The notes under the pieces are model-generated. The model was not told the origin of the DNA. It did not search any database and saw only the letters and a program-made list of their open reading frames with translations. A program made the translations under genes and the position numbers. From NCBI RefSeq assembly GCF_003573695.1, contig NC_039363.1, positions 125,161,302-125,225,301 of the forward strand: a stretch of DNA of 64,000 nt. Direction: 5' to 3'. Below, piece by piece: positions 9,738 to 20,780 of the stretch (its first letter is position 1; each line of letters starts with the position of its first letter). This DNA is from Papaver somniferum. Its lineage: Eukaryota > Streptophyta > Magnoliopsida > Ranunculales > Papaveraceae.

Positions 9738-12700
9738 ATTTTCAACATCACGGAATATTACGCAGATTGAGTTTTTGTCAAATTAATTGGTTGACCTTGA
9801 CTTGGTAGATACTTACATGAACCTATAGAAAGCTACCCGAGTTTCCCACTTCCCCTCCCTTTTTTTCTTCTTCCTTTTGAAACCCAAGAAGCGTTGTTTT
9901 TTCTTCTTCCTGTTTTAGGCTGAATCATGGCGTGAAATTGAAAGGTTTTGTTCTAACTTTCAGGTGATTGTATTGCGTCTTTCAATTTCAAATTTCATCC
10001 ACAAAATCACAAAGGTAAGTAATTACTTATAGGGTTTGTAATGAAAATTTCTTTTTTGTATCCATCTCCCCCTTTTAATGCAAACAACTACATTAAAACT
10101 TTCGTGGATATAAGCTACATTCACCGTTGAATGGTCCGGTTCTTAACTTCAGCCGTTAGATCTACAATTGGATTTTCCGTATGAACAATTTATTGTGGCC
10201 GCTAGATTATCTTGACACCAGCCACAAGATTTTATTCTTCTTGGCAGATTACAAACAAACCCTTATATTTCTAACAAATTACGAAAATACCTATCCAAAA
10301 ACCCTTATTTTCTAACAATATTATGAAAATAAATATTTTAAAGCCCTTGTTTTCTAATAATATTAAGAAATACCTATTTCTTATTTTGTAGCTCAAACTA
10401 AACATATAAACTCGTTCAATCTCCAGAATGCAAGATTGGCAAGCGTGGTGTTTGCCGACCTGCAACGCACGTGCACCCTACTTGTTGTATGTAGTCAAAA
10501 TTACATACTTGTTGAGTGAAATTGTTATGAACTACTATTCTATTGATCCGAATTTCATGTATAATAGAAATTTAAACAAAAATTGTTGTTGCAAAGGGAC
10601 AATATAAGTCTCATGCGTGCCTATGTGAGATATACATACAAATCCGGTTTGCACATTTCAAGTGATGAAGAAGAGAAGGTCGTGTTATTGTTTCAACAAA
10701 TGATATTTGGATGTTCGTATGCATGTTATTCGTCAACTGGTGCCGAAGGAAGTGCAAACACAACAATGACTTAATCGAAACAAAGTGTGGCATGGTGGGA
10801 AAATAACGAATGATTATTTTACACCAGGAGTTAGTTATACTTCAAGACAATTAAAACAATGTCTACGCAAGTAGGAAGACTTATTTGACAAATTATTAAG
10901 AAAATTACTTGAAATGGTTGAAGAATGATATCAATGTTCTGACGAAACATATGAAATGGTGTTTGAAAATTATACTTCTCTTACATAAAAATAATATAAA
11001 GTTCTCAAAAAAAATAGTCGTTGCGATCTGATAGTAGAAAGAATAGAGTCATTAAGAATAATGGATGACCAAAATCGGGTGTGATAAAGGTGTAAGAGAA
11101 AAAGATCAAACAAATATGAATACAGAGATAGAAGCTCTGTTTCTGTAATTTTAGTAACGGAAACAGTACCTGTCCAAGCTAAATTACATAAACTGAGTTT
11201 CTGACGTCATGTATCTCTTATCTAGAGCGCGACCCAAATCTGTTCCCCTCACTGGACAAGCATTGTTGATTTCCCACGTTCTAACCATGGAATGACCCAT
11301 TGTAGTTAGGTATGGATATGGAAATAGCCGAGGGAATTAAGTCCCCATATTGCATGTCCATAGAGGTTTAGAGATGTTAGCCTCTGTGCAGGAAATGTAC
11401 CTTCATATAATTTTTTTTTATGTCCTACGACAACTCTCTTAAACTCTTATTTCTACCCCGTATGACGGGAATCTGAGAGGAAAACAGGGGAACAAGAGAA
11501 AGTAACAAATTCGATGTACATGAACTATTCACCAATAAGTGAAACATTTACCGATCAATACTTTTTGTTATATTTTTTTAAAAAGTAAATAAATTATATG
11601 ATAATAAAACCAAGTCTCAATCGTGACTTGGTTCACCGATTATAATCTTTTGAAAATGAATAAGACAACACTGAATGCATAAGTTTAAAGAATGATGTAG
11701 CTAAACCTTTTAGCTTCGACTAACTTTTTAGAATACAAAACTATTTGGTTAATCGAGGAAATGTTTGGAAATAGATAATATAGGTAACAATAGCTAAACC
11801 AAGTTTCAATCGCCATTCAATCTATCCACTACTAAATAATTAAGATTACTTCATATATGACATAATTTTCCTCGGTTGCTTTACATGCCGATGCCACCAA
11901 GGATTACAAGGAAATTCTCTTTTTCCTGATAGAACATGGTCTTAGTGGTACATAAGTTATTTAATATGGGATTCACTGCTTTTAAAAAGTGTTCATCATT
12001 TTTAAATTTAGGGTTTAAATTTTGTTCACGTAAAAAACTGCATGTAAACTATTTCTATTGGTCCTCGTCTAGTTCCACGACATAAGCAAAGTTTTTAAAT
12101 TACGAATCTTAAAAAGTTCGTTAATCAAATTTAAGTTTTGATGTACATTACAGTTGCAGATTCAATCAATTCCTACACTGTCAATGACGAAAGAAACCGG
12201 GGTTTTGGAGACACTTTTATAGTTGCAAACTATTACTCATCCCTTAATGTTAATGATCTTTTGACATATCCAACATAAACAAGTTTGGAATCCTAAAGTT
12301 CCTTTAAAGGTTTCATTTCTGGTATAGACATTATACTAAAGTTTTACTCCAACATTGAATTATATCTTGAAGGCTGGAAAAGTTAATTCAGGTGCTTGTT
12401 TATTATGTGGTCCTGTTCAAGAAATTTTGGCGCTATTTTCTTGGCAGCTTTGGAAATCAAATGGGTTTTTGTTGAATTCGTTAAAGCAAATATATATAAA
12501 TATATGGGAATGACCCTAAAAAAACAACAATCTGATTAATAATATTTTTTGGTTGCTCCTTTTGCGGTTTGGTGAAACATTTTAAATCTGCCTAGTAGTA
12601 AGCTTTATTGTTAGACGAGAAGATGTTCAGATCAGCTTAATTATAGTTTCGGTTATATACACTTTGTTTGGTCAGTCTAAGAATGTGTGAGATCCATAAT

Positions 12701-12785
12701 TTCATGTACTTTTGCTCAGCCCAGACAAGCAACCAAAAATGTGTTCTTATTTTGGTTTTTGACCATCAAAAAATTTCTTATTTGA
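9738..12785. other. Gene-free stretch; possible leader exon near 9860-10014
   Basis: I see no supported coding gene. The part at 9850-10014 is pyrimidine-rich and ends in CACAAAG|GTAAGTAAT, a good plant splice donor (GT at 10015). It could be the 5' leader exon of a lost or distant gene, but nothing coding follows in the next 2.7 kb. A short open frame at 10583-10774 has no recognisable domain. The rest is AT-rich unique-looking sequence up to the LTR element. Confidence 0.4.
10257..10381. repeat. Three degenerate ~41-bp tandem repeats
   Basis: Three units starting near 10257, 10299 and 10340 share AAACCCTTATTTTCTAACAA-like starts and ATTATGAAAAT-like middles. They are diverged and non-coding. 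Confidence 0.6.
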
Positions 12786-12790
12786 AATGG

Positions 12791-15086
12791 TGTTGATGGT
12801 GGGTTTTAGCTTAGGGTTAAAATCGTAAAACCTTAGTCAAACAGTGATGTCACGCTTGAGTAATAAGGTCGTCACTAGCACATTTATTGAACCATTCAAC
12901 ATGTCTGCGTTTTGTCGGGGTACCTTTTTTATATGCCATGCTCCACGTTAGTGCCCTCGGTACTGACTGCCATCATCTCTGCACATGCCAGCCGCGCATG
13001 CTAGAAAAACGTGCCAATCACGCGTGCCACATATTTCAAACTAGGGTTTCGACACCTAAACCCTAATAGCCATATCTCCGCGCCAAAGGCATGCCAACCA
13101 TGCCAGCCGCACCACCGTGCCAATGGCATGCCATGCCAGCCACATCTCCGCGCCAAAGGAATACCAACCATGACAGCCGCACGATAGTGCCAATGGCATG
13201 CCATGCGAGCCACACCTCCGCACCAAAGCCACGCCGGCCATGCCTCCATGTCGCTGGCTACCAAACAAAGGGTTGCAATAATCAATGGCCACCCTTCCTT
13301 CTGAGATGCAAATCTCAGCCGTCCAAGTTCGCCACCAAACGCGTGGAAACTTTTGGCTCAATGCCAAGCCCTAATTTTGGCCCGCCTAAACTATGCCAAA
13401 ACCCTAATTTTGGCCACGCCTAAAACTATGCCAAAATACTAGCTTGGCCACGCCTAAACCACGCCAAAGCCGTGCTGTCCATGACTCCATGCCGCTGGCT
13501 GCCAAACGAAGGGTTGCAACAATCAACAACCACCCTTCCTTCTGAGATGCAAATCTCAGCCGTCCAAGTTCGCCGTAACTTTTGGCCCAATGCTTAGCCC
13601 TAATTTTGTTCGCGCTTAAACTATGCCAAAACCCTAATTTTGGCCGCGCCTAAAACTATGCCAAAATCATAGATTGGTCGTGCCTAAACTATTCCAAAGC
13701 CACGCGGCCATGCCTCTGTGCCGCTGGCTTCCAAACGGAGGGTTGAAACAATCAACGGCTACCCTTGCCTCTGAGATACAAATCTCAGCCATACAAACTT
13801 TCCACCAAATGACTTGTGGCAATCTCTTGGCTACGGTGCTAAAACCAATTTTTCCACGGTTCCAAAGCCATGCTGGCCATGCCTCCATGCCGGTGGCTGC
13901 CAAACAGAGGGTTGCAACAATCAACGGCTACCTTTCCCTCTGAGATGCGAATCTCAGCCGTACAAACTTGCCACCAAACGACTTGTGGAAATCTAATTTG
14001 GCCACGGTGCCAAAGCCCTAATTTGGCCACGGTGCCAAAGCCCTAATTTGGACACGCCAAAGCCATGCCGGCCATGCCTCCATGCCGATGGCTGCCAAAC
14101 GGAAGGTTGCAACAATCAACGGCTATCCTTCCTTCTGAGATGCAAATATCAGCCGTACAAAATCGCCACTAAACCAAACGACTTGTGGCAACCTTTGGCT
14201 ACGCTGCCAACTCTTTGGCCACGACGCACACTTAGCCGTGCCAATTATATGGTCACGGAACCAAACCCTAATTAGCCACGCCAAGAGCATGCGCAAGCCA
14301 TGCCAGCAACGTGTCCACGCCACTGGCTACCAACGTAAGGTAACCACAATTAACATCTAACCTTCCTCTCAAAATGCAAAATATCGACCGTCAAAGGTAA
14401 CCACCGAGCCGGCAAGCCTCCCAAGCTCAAATTTCCAAACAATAGCAACATGCTACACAAAACACTCGAGACATCAAAACATGTCACAAACTGGGGGATG
14501 CTCATCAGGGTATTGGTCTGGCGGTTTACAGCGTGCGTCGTACACTACGCCCGTGACAAGAAAGTGTCACAAGAGTGAGGTGGTTAGTAAATACAATAAG
14601 TAATGGTGAAACGTTTCCTTCATTATGGAAACATCAATTCCAGGCGTTACCCGTTACCGCTTTCTTCCATTTACTCAACCGTTTCCACTTCTTACGAGAC
14701 CAAGTACGTTTCGTTGCGACTTGTATAAATAGGTCTCACCTATTTCCACCAAAGCACAAGTTTTGGTAAGGAGAAATCACTTGTTATCTTTCCCATATGT
14801 TAGATTTCCACTTTATGATACAAGTCGTCAAACAACTACTCTTCCCGAATCAACTATTCTGGTCTCAACACTCTCTTCGTTTCCCTCCCTAGACCAACCC
14901 TTCTCCTTCACTTTGTGACCGAAGCAAGTCTGGAACGACCATTTCTTGGTTTAGGCCGGATTTGTAAAGATTGATCTCTCGAATCAAAGTACTCCCTTGC
15001 AGTACATTGTTTAGGGTTTAGACTCGTTTCTCACCCACATACTCGAAATTACCAAAATCAGCAGAAACTGTTTTCACCCTCAAACA
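12791..15086 (+). repeat. PMD-LTR 5' LTR
   Basis: 2296 bp, TGTTGATGG..CAAACA. It contains about two units of a 69-bp repeat (13085-13225) and several ~170-190 bp units around CCGCTGGCTGCCAAACGAAG and GGTTGCAACAATCAACGGC (13200-14160). AAACCCTAATTTTGGCC recurs between them. The sequence just after the LTR (TTGTCGACCACAGTGGGAG) may be a diverged primer-binding site. Confidence 0.9.
14724..14731 (+). promoter_or_regulatory. LTR TATA box
   Basis: TATAAATA in GACTTGTATAAATAGGTCTC. The same box is at 23143-23150 in the solo LTR and 23716-23723 in the 3' LTR. It fixes the transcription direction of the element as plus. Confidence 0.75.
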
Positions 15087-15754
15087 ATTGTCGACCACAG
15101 TGGGAGACTAATCTATCGGTCACAATATCAATTCCCGATTTCTGATTCCATCGTTTCAACCCAGATATCGAGATGATGGAAGCAGACTAGCCGCCGCCTC
15201 GGTTACCAGACGACTCTGGAACGACTGGGGACTTAGTAATGATTGGAAAATTTTCATAGTCACGACCCCGCCACCCACAAAAACTCAGATTTACATCCGG
15301 GAGATCCATTTGTTTGGGAGAATCTAAAAACCAAGTAAGTCTCGTTAGACGAGTTACATGTTCTACTACCTAGAATTTTCACATAGATAGTAGAAACCGA
15401 CAGCCATGCTATCCCCATGTTTTATCCCATACTTTCTACTGACAACACAACATTCACAACTCCATGAATCTCTTGGGTATTTATGCCACATATAGTCATA
15501 CCCAAAAACAACATTATTCTAAAAAAAAAAACAATTCGTTCCAAAAGAATAATCCAAAACCCTCATAGGAGACGATTATCTATCAATTCAAATCGAACCA
15601 TGAACCAGGCGCTCTGTTCTCCTTTCAAAAAAAAAAGAAGCCTAAATAAAGAAGTTCAGATGACATGAGTACATTCAAGGAAAACCATCTAGTAATGGCT
15701 TGCTCTTCTTGGAGAAATCCTCCTTCGTGCTTTCGAAATCCGTTCTTTTCAGCT

Positions 15755-18415
15755 TCAGCTCCGTGGACAACCTTTTGATCTCCGCCTCCTGCTGTGCGAC
15801 TTTTCGATCTCAGAGAAACCTTCAACAAACCAGGGAATGTTGAACCCGTGGTCTATGCACACATCTCGATGGAACTTCCAGCTTGAGACCACGTCCTCAG
15901 AAACGGCTTGGCCAGTCACTTTGCACATGTCGTTAATCGAAGATAAAGCTTCCTCCACACGCTTGACAAGCGCAAACCAACTAGTAACCTTTTTGGTTGT
16001 GGCGACGTGTCCATACCTTTCCCATATCTTGGTATATAACGTCTCGTATTTGGATGGCACGCTGAAGCCGCTGATCAATACATGATATGGATAAGGAACT
16101 AAGTATGGAGGAGCGAAAACGGCCCTGCAACCGAACCGACAACTGGCAAGGGATTCTTAACTACAATGGCGCCAGCGGTCGCTAGATCACTCTCCGCTAC
16201 TTGAGCCGCAACAACATTTTCATCTTAATCGACCTCCATTTCCGGGTCGCCAGGCGCAGCTGTCACGGCTGGAGACAAAGCTGTATCTCCACGATTTTCC
16301 CTCTCGGGGCCATCTTCAGGAGCGGGTTCTCCCTGCGATATCGTGGTTTATACATTTTTCAAAAAAAAAAAGAGAAAAATAGAGAGATAAAGGAAGAATA
16401 AGAATGCGTGGAAGACTCACTGATTCACTTTCAGACTGACTAGAAGAAGACTCAGCGCTGCTTTTGGAAGAGCTATTTTCATCATCACTAGATTCCGAGC
16501 TCTCTTCCTTTTAGAGCTCTTCTTCACCGCAAGAAGGCTCGGCATTGTCACCCTCTGTCGCGAGAGCCGCCGTTATCTGAGGCTCAACATTGCCACCCTC
16601 TGTTGCGAGAGCCGCCGTTTTCTGACTACGTGCAAGCTGGGCAAAGGCGTTCACGCCCTGGTTAAGGAATAAGGAAAGATTTTCAAAAACGAAAGAATTG
16701 TGCAATCCGACTGAGTGGGAAAGAAAAAGAATACATACCCGAACGTTGGAAGAACTGAAAGTCACAAGGGCCGTTGAATCTGATCGAAAACCAACCGCGC
16801 GATCTTTCGACCTTCGATCATTCTTTTGGAGACTGTTCGTGTCTGTGTTAGGAGATTTTCGTTTGGGCGAGGAAGGATCCCTTAACAATGGATGTCTTGC
16901 TAAAGTTGCATCAAAAGGCTTACCACATATATTCTTCACTATGTCATTCACGAATCCATGAATGGAAAGGAACTCGTCCTGCTAGAATATGTTATACTTA
17001 GAAGTTGTTGTCGGATTTCGTGCCGATAGCACGAAAGGAAGACTTATACCCGGCGCAAGAGCATTTGCATCAAGAGCAGCTGGCGACAAGTTTTATGGAA
17101 CAGCCGACTGACGAGAGAGCGGGACCCCTTGGTTAAATCCCATATGTCGAGCGGCCCTGTCAATGTTGTAAGAGACTGCCTGACAAGATCCCCGAAAGAA
17201 AGACGGTACATAACCAGGCATGCAACTTCGTATGAACACGACCTCCTCAATGCTCGTATTCTTTTCAGAAAGCAAAGATGTATTCGAAACAGAGGCAAAA
17301 GTGTCTATTTGAACTATGGAGCCATGCACCGGAGCCCATGGACGAAAATTGATTGTGTAGGAGTTGTCAAGGAAGTCAACCAGGTTCGAGCCAGATCTTG
17401 GGCGCCTGTTCACCCAGCGAAGTATCATAGAACCACCCCAAGACTCGGGAAGTAAAGCCAGCGGTTTGGGAGCGCACTTCTTGAAATGCTCCCACAACCA
17501 CGCTTGAAGAAAAACAACATGGACGTACGAGTCCACTTTCATGTAGCCGTTTGAAGCACGCATGTCCGCAACTAGATGATCCAAATATGTGTACAGAGAA
17601 CTGAGGAACACGCCTCCAATAGGGAGAACAACACCTTTCTCTAATTTGATGGCAAACTTAATGAGACCCTGTCTTATTTACTTCTTACCAGAGCCGTCGT
17701 TAAAAATGTCCCTAGATAACCAAAGAACTAAGAATGCCGCGACATGAAGCGTACTATTCTTTTGATCTGGCTCCGATTCATCTAGGAACCATTGAGACAC
17801 CCACCAGCCGTAGAAGTACCTCGTCTCTTTTTCCTTCCGGACAAAGCCTTTTGACTTTGCAACGAGAGCAGCGTGCATTTGTTCTTCATCTTCAGACAAG
17901 GCGATATCAAGATTCCCTGTTATGGGAAGGTTCAGCAAGACAGCCACACTTTCCAAGGAGACAGTCATTTCACCCCACCTGCATATGGCCGTGTGAGTGT
18001 CTGGACACCATCGGGAGATGAAAGCAACTAAGCTCTGGATATCTTTCCTGATTTGAAGCACCGCAGAAGTAATGACATCGCCAATGATTTGCGCTTTGAT
18101 CAAATTTGCTTTTACGCAATCCTGACTTATCATGAATTGCATCCACTTGTCCAAAGAATGCAACGGACTCTGACATATTCTAAAGTCAATGGAAGAAGCA
18201 TGATACTCTTGTCTCTGAAGGCAAAATCATATTACACAACCTGGTCGAACCGACTGGGTGTCTCCTTCACCCTCTGAACTCGTCAGAAGGACGGGCACAA
18301 ACTTAAGATGATTTCTCCTATCTGTGGCGGACACTGTGAAAAATTCATCATCCATGTTTGGCTTAGAGCTTCCAATATTTTTCAAAGCCGCGGCAGGGAT
18401 TTTCTCAGGTGACAT
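15755..18415 (-). pseudogene. Plant mobile domain (PMD) protein gene, antisense in LTR element
   Basis: PMD proteins (aminotransferase-like, plant mobile domain; relatives of MAIN/MAIL1) occur both as host genes and in transposons; in the host some support genome stability and silencing. An N-terminal exon starts at 18415 (MSPEKIPAAALKNIG) and seems to splice across about 18170-18250. The core from 18163 shows SLDKWMQFM, LVAFISRWCPDTHTAICRWG, EMTVSLESVAVLLNLPITG and FYGWWVSQWFLDE. It continues in the same frame to KFAIKLEKGVVLPIGGVFLS and FLQAWLWEHFKKCAPKPLAL. Stops in this frame sit at 17678-17680, near 17090 and near 16985. A likely intron lies near 16663-16740. The C-terminal part (16078-15755) has YETLYTKIWERYGHVATTKK. 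Nearly complete but broken. Confidence 0.82.
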
Positions 18416-18449
18416 CCTAACGAAACCTTCTTAAGCTGCTTACGCTTTC

Positions 18450-18939
18450 GACTACAACAAAGAAAGGGGTACGAAGAGAAGTTACTACAAAGTGCATGAA
18501 AACTATTTTACCAACAACAGATAATCCATTTTGGACGCGAACCAATTTGTTTTAAGTTGCAATCCATAACGCTCATAACCGAAAAAATGAGGACTGGAAA
18601 ACCCTACGTTGTCGCAGAAAGCACGCCCCTTTGCCAAAGTCGTACCTTGCAGCAGAAAGTACGCACTCGGCCAAGAAAGCGCGCCTCACTGCGGAAACTA
18701 TGCACACAGTCACCCCAAGGAAAAGGAGGAAACCCTAAAAACTAGGTTTTCGTGGGAAAGGAATTGATGGCAGTCACCTGCCCATGCATGCGTATTTTGC
18801 ATAATAATTAAGGTGGCTAACATTACTACGGTATTCACGCTGAAATATTTCTACAAGTTCATATAAGATACACCTATATCTAGGGTTTGCACCAATACAA
18901 TAAAAAAAGAGATTGAAAGAGAAACGCTGGAATACATAC
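18450..18939 (-). other. Putative 5'-UTR intron of the PMD gene
   Basis: On the minus strand, TTCCAG|GTATGT at 18939 is a good donor, and TTGTTGTAG near 18450 is a plausible acceptor upstream of the ATG at 18415. No coding sequence lies between. Inferred from splice signals only. Confidence 0.4.
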
Positions 18940-19030
18940 CTGGAATATGCTTGCACGCTTTATTGCTACCACTCTACCGCTAGCTCAAGGACGTGAGAAC
19001 AAAGATACGAGATAAAAAGGAGAGCAAACC

Positions 19031-19038
19031 CTTTTATA
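19031..19038 (-). promoter_or_regulatory. Candidate TATA box of the antisense PMD gene
   Basis: Read on the minus strand the sequence is CGCCTATAAAAGGGTTTGC, a strong TATA-box context, followed by a pyrimidine-rich stretch and then the putative leader exon ending at 18940. It faces the PMD gene and opposes LTR transcription. Confidence 0.6.
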
Positions 19039-19139
19039 GGCGTGACACTTTTGGAATTTGAATAAGGAAAGGATTTCCTATTTTAGCTATATATGGAAAA
19101 AGGAAATTGGGCCCGCAAGAACAAGCTTCACTGTGCCAA

Positions 19140-19570
19140 CAATCCGCGCCACGGCAAGCCACACCGTGCCGTGCCAGCACCCACGCCACACCAAGCCAGC
19201 GCCCAAGCCCATGCAAATTCTCACGCCATGCCAACGCTCACGCCATGCCAAGCCCAAGCCAGCGCCCACACCAAGTTTACGCTAATAGCCCGTTTCAAGC
19301 CAATACTACGCTGGCGGCTCCGTTCCAAGCCAATACTACGCTGGCGTCTCAATTCCGAGCCAATACAATGCATGCGGCTCTATTCCAAGCCGCACAATAC
19401 CTGCGGCTCCTATTCCAATCCGACCAACACCAGCGGCTCCATTTTAAGCCACACCATGCCAACGGCTTGCCAAGCCAAGCCAGCAACGCCAATAACTCCG
19501 CGTTCCCCAGCCTAGCCAAGATGACGCCAACTGTTTGCATCCCGGACAACAACCACCACTACCACTCCGC
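19140..19570 (+). repeat. Degenerate CCAAGCC-type tandem repeat zone
   Basis: Short imperfect repeats of GCCAAGCCCA and GGCTCCATTCCAAGCC-like units, including CCAATACTACGCTGGCG(G/T)CT twice. It lies between the PMD promoter and the 3' LTR, where Tat-like elements often carry tandem repeats. The composition resembles the CATGCCA-rich LTR arrays. The open frames here are by-products of a repeat without stops. Confidence 0.7.
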
Positions 19571-19755
19571 GGCCTAGATAATAGAACCACGAGCAGAATC
19601 TACGCAAAGCCAACAACACAAGAATTACGAAATCTCCTTACCTCTCGAAAAGGTTAGACGGATCTTCATGACCATCTTTTCATGACTTGCCATTTCGATT
19701 TTGTCCTTGTCTGTCACCATCTTATGCTTACCTCGCAACAATTCCCCTATTCCAA

Positions 19756-19773
19756 GCTAAGCAGGGGACTTAA
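19756..19773 (+). other. Polypurine tract next to 3' LTR
   Basis: AAGCTAAGCAGGGGACTTAA stands directly before the LTR start TGTTGATGG at 19774. It is the expected primer site for plus-strand DNA synthesis. Confidence 0.65.
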
Positions 19774-20780
19774 TGTTGATGGTGGGTTTTAGCTTAGGGT
19801 TAAAATCGTAAAACCTTAGTCAGACAGTGACGTCACACTTGAGTAATAATGTCGCCACTAGCACACTAATTGAACCATTCAACATGTCTGCGTAAAATTA
19901 CTGGGGTACCTTGTTTATATGCCATGCTCCACGGAAGAGCCCTTGGTACTAACTGGCATCATCTCTGCACAAGCCAGCCACGCATGCTATCCAAACGTGC
20001 CAATCACGCGTGCCATATATTTTAAACTAGGGTTTCGACACGCTAAACCCTAATAGCCATATCTTCGTGCCAAAGGCATGCCAACCATGCCAGCCGCACC
20101 ACCGTGCCAATGGCATGCCATGCCATCCACATCTCCGTGCCAAAGGCTTGCCAACCATGCCAGCCGCACCACCGTTCCAATGGCATGCCATACCAGCCAC
20201 ATCTCCGCGCTAAAGGCATTCCAACCATGCCAGCCGTACCACCATGCCAGCTGCACCACCGTGCCAACTCTTGGCCACAGTGCCAAAACCCTAATTTGGC
20301 CACGCCAAAGCCATGCCGGCTATGCCTCCATGTCGCTGGCTTCCAAACAGAAGGTTGCAACAATCAACGACTATCCTTCCTTCTGAGATGCAAATCTCAG
20401 CCGTACAAGCTCGCCACTAAACCAAACGACTTGTGGCAACCTTTGGCTACGCTGCCAACTCTTTGGCCACGGCGCACACTTAGCTATGCCAACTCTATGG
20501 TCACAACACCAAACCCTAATTATCCACACCAAGAGCATGCGCAAGCCATGCCAGCACCGTGTCCACGCCACTGGATACCAACGGAATCTAACCACAATCA
20601 ACGGTTAACCTTCCTCTCAAGATGCAAAATCTCGACCTTCGAAGGTTACCACCGAGCCGGCAAGCCTCCCAAGCTCAACTTGCCAAACAATAGCAACATG
20701 CTACACAAAATACTCGAGACATCAAAACATGTCACAAACTGGGGGATGCTCATCAAGGTATTGGTCTGGCAGTTTACAGA
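19774..20780 (+). repeat. PMD-LTR 3' LTR, first part
   Basis: Begins TGTTGATGGTGGG and matches the 5' LTR, but with fewer ~190-bp units. It stops at GGCAGTTTACAGA, where the solo LTR enters, and resumes at 23524. Confidence 0.9.

Noticed and set aside
10583..10774. 63-codon frame MLLQRDNISLMRAYVRYTYK
   Set aside because: No recognisable family, no promoter or splice support; short frames of this size are common by chance.
13380..14270. Repeated AAACCCTAA, resembling the plant telomere repeat
   Set aside because: Single AAACCCTAA copies separated by other sequence within the ~190-bp LTR units, never a head-to-tail TTTAGGG array.
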